From the NCBI RefSeq assembly GCF_032362555.1, contig NC_083515.1, positions 2,887,001 through 2,951,000 of the forward strand: a stretch of DNA of 64,000 bases, given 5' to 3'. Under the pieces are notes generated by a model, which saw nothing but the letters and a program-made list of their open reading frames with translations, did no database searches and was not told the origin of the DNA. Origin of the DNA: Amyelois transitella (taxonomy: Eukaryota > Arthropoda > Insecta > Lepidoptera > Pyralidae). A program made the translations under genes and the position numbers. This document shows, piece by piece, positions 36,701-45,056 of the stretch (positions within the stretch are counted from its first letter, which is position 1; each line of letters opens with the position of its first letter).

Positions 36701-39700
36701 GAAAGGCCACGCTCAGCTGTTTGGCTTAGTGATAGAATTGAGATTCAAATAGTGACAGGTTGCTAGCCCATAGCCTAAAAGAGGAATCTTACCCATGGTT
36801 GTCGTAAAAGGCGACTAAGGGAAAGGCTAATAAATTTGACATGTAGGCGATGGGCTAGCAACCTGGAACTGTTTGAATCTGAATTCCATCATTAAGCCAT
36901 ACATGTGATCACGTCTATATCCCTAGCGGGGTAGACAGAGCCACCAGTCTTGAAAAATCTGAAAGGCCACGCTCAGCTGTTTGGCTTAGTGATAGAATTG
37001 AGATTCAAATAGTGACAGGTTGCTAGCCCATAGCCTAAAAGAGGAATCTTACCCATGGTTGTCGTAAAAGGCGACTAAGGGAAAGGCTAATAAATTTGAC
37101 ATGTAGGCGATGGGCTAGCAACCTGGAACTGTTTGAATCTGAATTCCATCATTAAGCCATGCAGGTGAACGTGGCCTTTCGGTCTTTCAAGATTGTTGGC
37201 TCTGTGTACTCCGCAAGAGGTATAGACGTGACTATATGTTTGTGTGTTAAATGATATCTGTGGTTAGATTTTGCCGGATCATGGCAATTTTTATGTCATG
37301 TTTCTCAGCAGACTCATTGCTCGTAATAACAAATTGCAACAAAAACTAAAACTGTTCCTTGCCTTTTGTTTTAAAAAAAGCAACTACTTACTGCATCACT
37401 GTCCCCATAGTGATTTCTTTAGCACTGATTCAACTATTTTACTATGAAAATTTAAAATACAAAAATTAAACGGACCGGCTGAAATATCGACTGAAGCTAC
37501 AGTTCATATCGTATACTCGTAATTTTTTTAAACTATTTTCTTTTCGCCTCCACTATTTTTTACTATAAAAGGTTTCAAAGGTGTCTCAATAAATATATTG
37601 GGTGATATAAACAAATGACCCTTACCATTGTGCCGTGTGGTTCTCGGTACCAATACAAAAAATAAATAGGACCACGCCATCTCTTTCCCATGGATGTCGT
37701 CGTAGGCGACTAAGGGATAGGCTTACAAACTTGAGATTCTTTTTTTAGGCGATAGGCTAGCAACCTGTCACTATTCGAATTAACTAAACTCAATTCTATC
37801 TTAAAGCCAAATAGCTGAACGTGGCCTATCAGTCCGCTCAAGACTGTTGGCTCTGTCTACCCCGCAAGTGATATAGACGTGATTATATATAATATGTATG
37901 TATAAATCTTACCATCTTTATCATACAATCCGGAACCGAAAGCGGAGATGATGAAGTTGGCTTTGACGGTCAGCACTTGTTCGCTATCCACAATCCATTC
38001 ACCACTGTCCAGTTGCTCAGTCCGGCACATTTTCAAGCCAGAAATCTTGAAGGAGAAAAATATTTTACAAGATTAGAATCATTGAGTTGATACCACGTCG
38101 TTGTATTCAATCTAACATTCAAAATAATTGACATTGAAATGGAAAGAACATACATACATATAGTCACGTCTATATCGCTTGTGGGAAGACAGAGCCGCAA
38201 CAGTCTTGAAAAGACTGAAAGGCCACGTTCAGCTGCATGGCTTTATGATGGAATTGAGATTCAAATAGTGACAGGTTGATAGCCCATCGCTTGCAAGAGG
38301 AATCCCAAGTTTATAAGCTTATTCGCTTAGTCGCCTTTTACGACATCCCTCAACAGTGGCTGAAACCACACAGTACGGCGAACGGAGACAAGTTTGTATA
38401 TACCTAGTAAATAATCGGAAATACTTACTTTTCCATCTTTGACTATAACTTCTTGTGGTGCAACAAATGGCATAAATTCACATTTTTCTTCTTTCGCTAA
38501 ATCCACCTGCAATAATAAAAAAACATTAATTTCTAGGGCAGTCGGCCTTCACAAACGACATCAAATATAGAGATCATATTCAATATAAAATAGGATACGC
38601 ACGCATATTGCCATTAGGGTTCATATTCATAGCATAGTAGTGGATAAATTAATCACATTACCTCCTCAAGAACTGCTCGAATGTGGTTGAATCCCTTTCG
38701 GAAGCACACGAACACACGTCTCGCTCCGCAACGCAAAGCAGACGTGGCGCAGTCGAGACGGTATCTCCCGCGCTTAGCATTATCTATCATTGACCCTTAT
38801 TACTCTAGTATTAGGGTTCACATTCATAGTAGTGGATATATTAATCACATTACCTCCTCAGGAACTGCTCGAATGTGGTTAAATCCCTTTCGGAAGCACA
38901 CGAACACACGTCTCGCTCCGCAACGCAAAGCAGACGTGGCGCAGTCGAGACGGTATCTCCCGCGCTTAGCATTATCTATCATTGACCCTTATTACTCTAG
39001 TATTAGGGTTCACATTCATAGTAGTGGATATATTAATCACATTACCTCCTCAGGAACTGCTCGAATGTGGTTAAATCCCTTTCGGAAGCACACGAACACA
39101 CGTCTCGCTCCGCAACGCAAAGCAGACGTGGCGCAGTCGAGACGGTATCTCCCGCGCTTAGCATTATCTATCATTGACCCTTATTACTCTAGTATTAGGG
39201 TTCACATTCATAGTAGTGGATATATTAATCACATTACCTCCTCAGGAACTGCTCGAATGTGGTTAAATCCCTTTCGGAAGCACACGAACACACGTCTCGC
39301 TCCGCAACGCAAAGCAGACGTGGCGCAGTCGAAGGCGGTGTCCCCCGCGCCAAGTACTATCACTGATCCGTATAATTCGGGTAGCGCGGATTTGCAAGCA
39401 CACATTCCTAATAAAACGTTAATGTTTTGAAACTCAGTCTTGTGGTTTTTGGCGAAGTGATGGGTGGCACTTAAAATTTGTTTTTCAAGAAAAATTTTAT
39501 GCCGATTGAACAATCAGACAAATCGATAGGCAGCAAACAGTTAAATTTCGACAAATCGTCTTTTTTAACCGATTTCAAAAACGAGGAGATTCAAAATTCT
39601 TATTTTTTAAGTAAACAAATTTCTTATAGAGCTTTAAAACAAAATTTGTTGTACTTAAGTCTACTTTCTTGCTGAAACTTTACTCAATTGAAAATAAAAT

Positions 39701-42700
39701 CTGAAGATGGCATTTATAAAATAAAAGATTATGAACAAATTCTTTTTTAAATGGTCAATAAACATGCCAATTAACCTCTTTTACTGCCCTTGGAGACCAG
39801 AGGCAGAAAGCTTTTACTGGTGAAGAAACCCATCTCTTGAGTGAGATCTTTGAAGATCGGTTCTACCTTCGGTTCTGGGAGACCAATGCCGAGGAAAACT
39901 GCATCAGTACCTTCTTTCAATAGACCCTGGAAATATAAATAAATATAACATTAATGTTTGATGACCAAAATTATTACCTACATAAAAATAAACGCCATAA
40001 CGTATGCTCCGTTCAAATATATTCGCGCCATCCAAAAGTTATTATTACGATGTTAATTATGTTTAATTTCTAAGTGGTAATTCTGACCACTAGTTCTGGA
40101 AAACTCGACTCGGGCGAGACCACGAACTAAAGTCTAATAATAAACATTTCTAATAATAGAAAATGAAGGTACTCTCAAAAACAATGAAATAAGTATAAAT
40201 TCTTACAGCGGAAATGTATGCAACACCAACTTACATCAATAGTGATGTCGTTAGTCGACAGTTTCCTACCGGCAACAAACTTAACACCCAAGTTCTTCAC
40301 GAGATCAACTTCAAATTGGACCACATCGAAAGGCAAACGGTACTGAGGGATCTCGGAAGAGCTGAAATCAAACCATATACTCGTAGATACATAATTAATA
40401 AACAATAATACCTACATAAAATGCCATATTGTATATGAGCCATTGTAGTGGGCCTGCTGGAAGAAATTTCTCTAGAAATTAGTAGTGCCCTTATACTGAA
40501 TTTTTTCTTTATTTTAAGTTTTATTCTCATTTTCCCTGATGATCATAAATATATAAATAAATTAAATTAAATTAAACTATAGGGATAACCTTGCGTCGTA
40601 TTGCATCGCATGCAATTTTTCTGCGCAGCTCTAAAGCTTTCAAATAAACCGCTGATGAGGACAACTAGTACTGATTTATAATTATTGACGAAATAAAACT
40701 CTGGTTACGATAAATAGATGTGTATTTGGTCAGCGTTCGAAAAAAGGCGGGAAGATATTTTTTTGTTTTTTTGCCTATGGAAATTGCGCACAGAAAACTA
40801 ATTGGCGCAAACAAACGCAAAATTGAGATAACTATTATAATTATGAAAACGTTATGGTGTCACAATCATCAGTTTGTGTTCCACTTCAAACGTTTACAAA
40901 ATAAAATAAAATAAATGCAGTCAATGACATAATAGTAGGTATGAACTATTTTTTATTGCTTCCTATGTAAGATGAGGCGTCAAATTACATCCTAATGCTA
41001 GTCAAAGATGATTCTCATAAACTAAGCTCTTCCTACCCGAGTCCTCCAAGGTATTTCTCCTCCTCATAGTCCTTGAGTAGTGATACCTAGCTTTATAGCA
41101 TAAAATTTGGCTCAGAAGCAATCACATCTAATGCTTTGCCCATTTCCTCTCAGAGCGATATTCTTTTTAAATTCCCAAGATGTCAGCACTGAACCTTTAA
41201 ACTGCCATCGAGTGCGCGAGTTACATACAATTTATAATAATCTTATTTAAGGTCGTACCTGAGTCCTCCAAAGTATTTCTCCTTCTCATAAACTGTAATA
41301 TCTTTATACCCCAGTCTGGCTAGAAAGCAAGCACAGCTAATACTGGCCGGTCCACCCCCAATTAGAGCTATCTTCTGGTTGCCTCCACGGGGCAACGGCT
41401 TGCGATTGGGGTCCAAAGTCTGAGGGATACCCATTTTCATGAACACCTGAAATATAAAGAAAGATTTCAATGATCAACGATTTTTTTTTCAATAGCTCAC
41501 AGAGAGCTGCAGGTAACAAGTGAGTCAAATCTGTTTTTTTTTTAAACTTGATGTTGTGACAATGACAACTTTTAAAACGAATTTTCCGTACAAATATTGT
41601 GGCGGGAAAAGAGATTTTTTGCAGCCACCACGATCAGCTGATCGACTTCCGCCATGCTAAGAAACATGGCGGAGGTCCATTATATCACAGAGACACAATC
41701 TGGCTACTCTTTCTGCTCGTTTTCAAAAGCTGTTAACATTATTAGAAGGATATATCAAAAACTTACATCAACAGCAAAGTGCTGAAGCCCACCGATATTG
41801 ATGGCTCCTTCTTCTGAGGCGTGGAGATTGCATCCTCCCACGCAGAGGTCGCTGGTGGGGCACACCATACCGCACGTCAGCCCCAAGGGATTGTCAGAGA
41901 GGATCGCTTTGGCGGCGCCATAGTAATTCTGCGGTTTTTTTAACATTGAGATTTTCTAGCGGCATAGACATAAAAACCAGTAAACACTGGTAACCATTAA
42001 TGTGCATCCATTACATATGTGGCGGCATCTCTATGCCACAAGTCACAACAACCAATCACGCGACGCTATCAGTCAAAAACAGCGAAAAGAAAATGCTAAT
42101 TCAATTCATACATTGAAACCGGAGACCACGGTCGGTGACGGTAACATAACGAAACGTCCGAGACAAAATAAAGGTTACGTTACATGCGCGTTTAATACCT
42201 GTATTATATTTGAATAGTATTTATAGTTTTCACTGAAATATGGCATAAATAATATCATAAAACCTTGCCTGGAGGAAGGTCTTCCCTTTATAGGTCATCG
42301 GTATCAGGGTTTAGTTAGTTTACAGATACTTATTATACTAATAGCTTTTAGTTAGTTTAGCAGGGAACTTAACAAAGGCCTGCATTATACACAATGTTCC
42401 TCTGAGACTATCCTATGCAATTTTGAATACAATGGCAAACCAACCTTAGTACTGATGCTGGATATGAAACTCTTGACATCGATCTGGGTGGGGCAGGATT
42501 TTTGGCACGGAGCGTCAGCACACTTCAAGCAGCGAGCTGCTTCTTTCAAAGCGCCTCTTTCGGAGAGTGTCGTGTGTTTAATGTCGTCAAAATTCTTTGT
42601 CAACGATGGACAGGTCTGGAATCAATAAAGCAACTTTTTTTATTGAGTACCTATTAGGTACACGTGTTTTCCCTGACGGAGTAGACAAAGCCAACGGTCT

Positions 42701-45056
42701 CCAAAAGATTCGGAGACGTCAGGTGGATAGTGTCGATGGAATTGAAACTCAGATGAAGTCTGTCACCTGAAATACATAATTATTACAATATAATAGAAAA
42801 AAAAAGTTTGCAAAAAGGTTTGTTTACAATGGAAATAGTATAGAATAGTAAGTATAATTTAGATAATACTTAATCTAATCGGTGTTTACTTACTGTGCCC
42901 TATTCTAATTCGATAAGGATAACTGAAATTTAAAAAAAAATATCGGAACAGGTGAAATTAAATCAATGATTGAAAAACTATATGGATTCCTTCAAATTTG
43001 CAAATAATATACTAGGTGTTAGGTAAAATACGTTACATATTGAAAGGGGGCACTCAGTATTTAATTCTTGTTCCAAACAACTAGAAAAAATAAGGGGTTA
43101 AAATTTTACTCATTTATTCGACAAAAACAAGAAGAGTCGACAGCGCGGCGATGTCTGGCAGGGAAATTGAATTAAACTAACTTACATTGCACTTCCGATC
43201 CGCATTTCTCTTCCAATGCTGTTTGTTCTTCTTGGTCAGCGCAGAGGGCACCAAATTGGTGTAAGGCTTTACCGTCGGGTTTAGTTTCAAGAGGTTCTGC
43301 AAACAAAAGTGTGGTGCTTATAACCTGATTTCTGTTAAAATCATAATGCATGACTGTTTAACCGTAACCAAGAGTAAAATTTTTGAATTTTGGGAACTGC
43401 TTTACGATGAATGAATGAATGAATGAATGAAAAAAAAAGGACAATGTTGTGGAAACAGCGAATACTTAGATGTGTTACAATGTAATTCAATAATATCACT
43501 AAAAAGTTATTTTCTTTTGTATACTGTTACCACCCAATAGAAGGGAAAATGTGTCGTCGCGCCGCCATGAGTCTCCAATGACGATAAACGTTTTCATCTT
43601 TATTGGCTATGTGTATTGTGTGTATGTTTGCGTAGTAAACTGGTGATGTTTAAAGTTCAAACTGGCATTTCTATATAGTTAACACAAACTATTCTATATT
43701 TTAATGCATCTTTTATGTAGGTATTTGACGTTAGTATTATACAAAAATTAGGGAACATTAAATTGAAATGGCTGACTTCTACCAATGCCATACAAATTTT
43801 TCGCATAACCAGTTATGTTACATAAACCGTTATGTGACCTTAATTCAATTTTGTTTGTACGATTTGCCTCAGTTATTGAATCTCATCGCCCCTTTATCAG
43901 TATAAGTCCTATCATTAGACTTATCGATTCTGGTATCAAGGCAAACAGAAAAATAAATAACATGTTCTTAATCACTATCACTAGAAATATTTTGTTTGTT
44001 ACTAACTGCTGTATTATTTTTACTATCCCTATCTTTACACTGCAAAATGGAGATAACTTAGTTGCACTAGAAAAAGAAAACTATAAAAGAGATTTCAAAT
44101 GTTTCTTTAAGGATGGCTATTAAATGAACCTTTTAATACTAAAAGTGTGGACAGAGACGTGAAAATATGAAAGATTCTTTTCACATTTACCGCGTGCGCG
44201 GTTGCGGGCCAACAAAATGTTTCAGATCAGAATATAACAAGCGATTCAGTAACAAAATTTGTCACTAGATGCCGCCACTTGTAAACATTGAGAATGTTAA
44301 ACGCGCTATGGTTGCGATTTCGCATTGAATGACCCTCTCGAGCCGCGCTCGGCAAAGCATACTTACCTGGCATAGGGGATACCGTGATCAAGAAGGCGGT
44401 TCCCCCAGGGCGAGGCCTGTCCATTGCACTGCGGATGGGTTGACCCCTGCGATTATCCCTAATGTGGATAACTCGGATGCGTAATTTTTGGTAGTGGGGA
44501 CTGCGTACGCGCTGTCCCCCCATAAACAATAAAACTTCATTTTCGAAAGAGAAATTTAGCAACATCGCTTTTATTTAAGATTGATATAGATTCAGTTTAG
44601 CATTCCCTAGTTACACAGAGCCAAAGCAACCTAGACCTATTCTTATCGTAATACATTTGACCTCGCTTCGCTTGGATTCCCCGTAATATCGTTATTGTTC
44701 ATTCATTTAGTTTCAACAACACAATGTAATATAATTATTGTCACGTAGTAGAACTGGTTTAATCTGCAAGAATTTGCATCAACAGCTGTCGATTTACACT
44801 TTAAAAAAACTTATTATACCCCTCTTGGCTCTTTTTATTTAAGAAAAATGTTTTTGGTTTTTAAGTTAGCACTTGCATACCTACATATTCAAGTTATCAA
44901 TAACATCGAAAGATATATTTTTAAAAAGCGTCACCTTTGACAAAAGTTGATTTATAAACTTCTACATTGGTCTTCTTATTTAGCTGCTAAAATGGTACAC
45001 AAAATAGTCTTACATACCTCAATATCAGGCAATTCTTTGCTCAAAAGTTTCGCCAT
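24768..45056 (-). CDS. DPYD: Dihydropyrimidine dehydrogenase (NADP+)
   Basis: Twenty-three minus-strand exons join in phase to 1024 aa: 45018-45056, 43186-43296, 42445-42615, 41767-41928, 41259-41446, 40235-40361, 39776-39926, 39238-39407, 38429-38506, 37913-38045, 36249-36427, 35816-35904, 34852-34969, 33363-33527, 32492-32644, 31369-31489, 29887-29970, 27405-27583, 26389-26565, 25773-26006, 25461-25525, 25198-25290, 24768-24855. It catalyses the first, rate-limiting NADPH-dependent reduction of uracil and thymine in the cytosol (Drosophila su(r)). Visible in order: N-terminal Fe-S cysteines ([29 protein letters not shown]), a FAD Rossmann motif (IGGGPAS, about residue 185), an NADPH motif ([11 protein letters not shown]), an FMN barrel with the catalytic Cys in GMGLACGQ (about residue 676), and C-terminal 4Fe-4S clusters ([23 protein letters not shown]). 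The length matches the human enzyme. All key residues look intact. Confidence 0.96.
25700..25768 (+). repeat. Short-element fragment touching a DPYD donor
   Basis: ACGTGGCCCATCAGTATTTG..CTGTCTACCCCGCAAGGGG is a piece of the (ATGT)n-tailed element. It ends within a few bases of the exon 20 donor (25767-25772). The intron start on the sense strand, GTGAGTATACCCCTTGCGGG, runs straight into it. Confidence 0.7.
26222..26345 (-). pseudogene. Decayed copy of DPYD exon 19 with donor
   Basis: Plus-strand GACTACCTTTCC.ACCTGGT..GTCTGCA, then ACTACCCGGTCCAAT..GGGAAGACCCA and CAGAAGC, parallels the true exon (CTACCTTTCCATCCTGGT..GTCTGCA.., ACTGCCCGGTCCAAT, CAGAAGC). It lies in the intron directly downstream. 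A donor-like AAAG|GTAGTC is kept, but the frame is broken by indels and substitutions. Confidence 0.7.
26621..26888 (-). repeat. (ATGT)n-tailed short element, full length
   Basis: Starts with ACATACATACATAC, then CACGTCTATATCC, and ends at TTCCGGGAACCACGCGGTG. It lies in DPYD intron 18, in the same orientation as the gene would need for the (ACAT)n end to face upstream exon sequence on the plus strand only. It is moderately diverged. Confidence 0.8.
26933..27392. repeat. 20-bp minisatellite beside a DPYD donor
   Basis: About 23 units of CAGAAACAGACTGACCGTGT, with 19- and 21-bp variants and single-base changes (CTTGT, GTGCC). The array ends about 10 bp from the donor of DPYD exon 18 (27399-27404). 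The array can give short open frames but shows no coding sign. Confidence 0.95.
27650..27985 (+). repeat. Two degraded short-element fragments
   Basis: 27650-27755 ends in a recognisable GGCTCGGTCTACCCCGCGAG..GACGTGATTACC..GTATGTATG. 27820-27985 mixes antisense phrases (AACAGAGCAAACGTTCTCAG) with sense ones (TAGCAACCTGTCACTA), so it is a rearranged copy. Confidence 0.6.
28033..28340 (+). repeat. RTE-type 3' fragment
   Basis: It begins CTAGCATTTGCCCGCGGCTT CGCC and continues through ATGGATTTTGATGAAACTTACG, both typical of RTE-derived 3' tails. It is divergent from the copies at 2935 and 29521. It lies in DPYD intron 17. Confidence 0.6.
28690..29110. repeat. Direct repeat pair, about 120 bp each
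   Basis: 28690-28812 and 28985-29107 share TAATTAATTAAAAA, then GGCTACAATCG.GTTATTTCT and AAACCACGGGAACTAAAT, with a few substitutions. The family is unknown. The roughly 170 bp between them holds no recognised feature. Confidence 0.75.
29193..29456 (+). repeat. (ATGT)n-tailed short element, full length
   Basis: A clean copy from GTGCCGTGTGGTTCCCGGCA to GACGTGATCATATGTATGT. A good reference copy for the family. Confidence 0.92.
29521..29815 (+). repeat. RTE-type 3' fragment, copy 2
   Basis: Almost the same as 2945-3262, including the (ACAG)n tract and the following TTTTGGCTTCTATTGACCCT. It lies in DPYD intron 17, about 70 bp beyond the donor of exon 17 at 29887. Confidence 0.75.
29971..30860. 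repeat. 74-75-bp tandem array carrying the exon 17 acceptor
   Basis: Twelve occurrences of CTTCAATAAAAATATAAA, the first being the real acceptor flank of DPYD exon 17 (sense strand TTTTTATTGAAG). Units alternate between a GAGAAGACGAGACG and a GAGAAGGGTTAGACG variant (74 and 75 bp). Each unit also contains GAACGTGCCTTGATCA, which resembles the second short-element family that continues at 30845. Confidence 0.95.
30845..31055 (+). repeat. Second dispersed short-element family
   Basis: GACGAACGTACCTTGATCAA, then GAGTTATGAATGTGGATGAA, GTATGCAGGGATCGTGAC and GAAGAGAGGCGTGTTTTTATG, with a terminal TATGTATG. Related pieces lie at 16345, 33225 and 52365. The flanking array at 29971 seems to have recruited its first part. 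Confidence 0.7.
31145..31345 (+). repeat. Dispersed repeat related to 7800-8000
   Basis: CCATGGTCAAAGGTGTACCC..GGCTCCTC..GAGGATGCGATCGGGA..AAAGCCAGGAGGAAG matches the MINPP1 intron copy. No product is recognised. Confidence 0.55.
31512..32070. repeat. 130-bp direct duplication flanking an RTE-type fragment
   Basis: 31512-31642 and 31932-32070 are near identical (shared ATTGTGACTGATCGATG, GATATTGCCAATAAATCG). The segment between them, from TATACTAATATTATAAAGCT to GACGAAGACGCGGGCACAGC, is a non-LTR 3' fragment of the RTE type. Confidence 0.8.
32240..32478 (+). repeat. (ATGT)n-tailed short element near exon 15 donor
   Basis: A copy lacking the first bases, ending GACGTGATAATATATAAGCA about 15-20 bp from the DPYD exon 15 donor (32486-32491). 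Confidence 0.85.
33090..33300 (-). repeat. Two adjoining short-element fragments
   Basis: 33090-33220 is an antisense copy of the (ATGT)n family (ACGTCCATATCCCCTACGGA .. AGTGACAGGTTGGTAGCCC). 33222-33300 (CACGCCTCTTTCCCGGAGGG) belongs to the second family. Confidence 0.7.
34053..34215 (-). ncRNA. U1: U1 snRNA gene copy 1
   Basis: On the minus strand the RNA starts ATACTTACCTGG, the sequence that pairs with 5' splice sites. It continues through stem-loop I (GATCAAGAAGG), stem-loop II with ATTGCACTGC (U1A/SNF site), an Sm site (GTAATTTTTGG) and a final stem ending CGCTGTCCCCCC. Length is 163 nt, as expected. The core is identical to the copy at 44359-44521, and about 100 bp upstream is also conserved, including any PSE-type promoter element. 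It lies in DPYD intron 13 in the same orientation as DPYD. The conserved upstream flank favours a functional gene copy over a processed pseudogene. Confidence 0.95.
34742..34836 (+). repeat. Short-element fragment near exon 13 donor
   Basis: GAACGTGGCTTTCCAATATT..TTGTTGGCTCTACC..GACGTGATTATGTATGCATG; its tail ends about 15 bp from the DPYD exon 13 donor (34846-34851). Confidence 0.75.
34990..35315 (+). repeat. RTE-type 3' fragment
   Basis: Begins CTAGCGGACCCGACAGACTT CG and ends with TCCGTTCAGCCGTTC and TATATATATAGAAGA. This is the usual start and end of RTE-like 3' tails. Confidence 0.7.
35600..35775 (+). repeat. (ATGT)n-tailed short element, 5' truncated
   Basis: GGGATAGGCTAATAAACTTG..GACTAGCAACCTGTCACTA..TTACCCCGCAAGTAATAAAG ending near ACGTAAC, about 40 bp from the exon 12 donor. 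Confidence 0.8.
35973..36242 (+). repeat. (ATGT)n-tailed short element touching exon 11 donor
   Basis: A full copy from GTGCCGTGTGGTTCCCGGCA to GACGTGACCATATGTATAC. Its tail ends fewer than 10 bp from the DPYD exon 11 donor (36243-36248). Confidence 0.92.
36455..37245. repeat. Nested short-element cluster with exact 260-bp duplication
   Basis: A sense copy end is followed by two extra copies of its last 40-45 bp (CTACCCCGCTAGGGATATAG..GTATGTATG). Then comes an inverted junction at about 36635 and two identical 260-bp units, 36641-36900 and 36901-37160. Each unit fuses an antisense half-element to a sense piece. A final sense end closes the cluster near 37245. Confidence 0.93.
37630..37902 (+). 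repeat. (ATGT)n-tailed short element touching exon 10 donor
   Basis: From GTGCCGTGTGGTTCTCGGTA to GACGTGATTATATATAATATG; the tail ends about 5-10 bp from the exon 10 donor (37907-37912). Confidence 0.9.
38149..38380 (-). repeat. (ATGT)n-tailed short element, antisense, 5' end altered
   Basis: ACATACATACATATAGTCAC..TATATCGCTTGTGGG to TTAGTCGCCTTTTACGACAT, then a degraded end with ACCACACAGTACGGC. It lies in DPYD intron 9. Confidence 0.8.
38606..39237 (-). pseudogene. Three tandem decayed copies of DPYD exon 8 tail
   Basis: A 192-bp period is exact: CCTCCTCA recurs at 38661, 38853, 39045 and 39237, the last in the real exon. Each unit holds most of exon 8 on the minus strand, including CGTTGCGGAGCGAGACGTGT and the donor GAG|GTAATG, plus about 45 bp of intron. 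All three extra copies share the same differences from the true exon (..GGGAGATACCGTCTCGACTGC, one base shorter), so they are frameshifted. They were amplified after the first copy had decayed. Any ORF on the plus strand here is a by-product. Confidence 0.92.
41033..41140 (-). pseudogene. Decayed copy of DPYD exon 5 tail with donor
   Basis: CCGAGTCCTCCAAGGTATTTC TCC parallels the exon 5 end CTGAGTCCTCCAAAGTATTTC. TTGGCTCAGAAGCAATCACA further on parallels CTGGCTAGAAAGCAAGCACA. It lies about 120-220 bp downstream of the true exon in the intron, keeps a GT donor, and has lost the frame. Confidence 0.7.
41610..41680. repeat. Short imperfect palindrome
   Basis: GACTTCCGCCATG / CATGGCGGAGGTC with an 8-nt spacer, preceded by CGATCAGCTGATCG, itself palindromic. 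It lies in DPYD intron 4. The nature is unknown. Confidence 0.7.
41997..42235 (-). repeat. Composite of two dispersed elements
   Basis: 41997-42085 is the inverted relative of 8825-8912. 42120-42235 (GAAACGTCCGAGACAAAATA, GTTACATGCGCGTTTAATAC) is a relative of the MITE-like repeats at 17395 and 56885. It lies in DPYD intron 3. Confidence 0.6.
42655..42760 (-). repeat. Short-element fragment
   Basis: GGAGTAGACAAAGCCAACGG with following degraded internal sequence; antisense copy about 40 bp from the exon 3 acceptor. Confidence 0.55.
43407..43437. repeat. (GAAT)n microsatellite
   Basis: Five to six GAAT units followed by a run of A in DPYD intron 1. Confidence 0.85.
44359..44521 (+). ncRNA. 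U1: U1 snRNA gene copy 2
   Basis: ATACTTACCTGGCATAGGGG begins a 163-nt U1 with the same core as 34053-34215: stem-loop I loop GATCAAGAAGG, stem-loop II loop ATTGCACTGC, Sm site GTAATTTTTGG and 3' stem CTGTCCCCCC. About 100 bp upstream (44260-44358) match the other copy with a few changes, so the promoter was duplicated too. It lies in DPYD intron 1, antisense to DPYD. DPYD pre-mRNA therefore carries the complement of U1, including a consensus-like donor CCAG|GTAAGTAT. Confidence 0.95.

Noticed and set aside
38681..39430. 249-codon plus-strand ORF with four repeats
   Set aside because: It is the antisense shadow of DPYD exon 8 and its three decayed copies.
43815..44123. 102-codon plus-strand ORF in DPYD intron 1
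   Set aside because: It has hydrophobic patches but no family signature, and lies in intronic AT-rich DNA.
44227..44565. 112-codon minus-strand ORF and its relative at 34051-34302
   Set aside because: Both lie across U1 snRNA genes; the similarity is RNA sequence, not protein.
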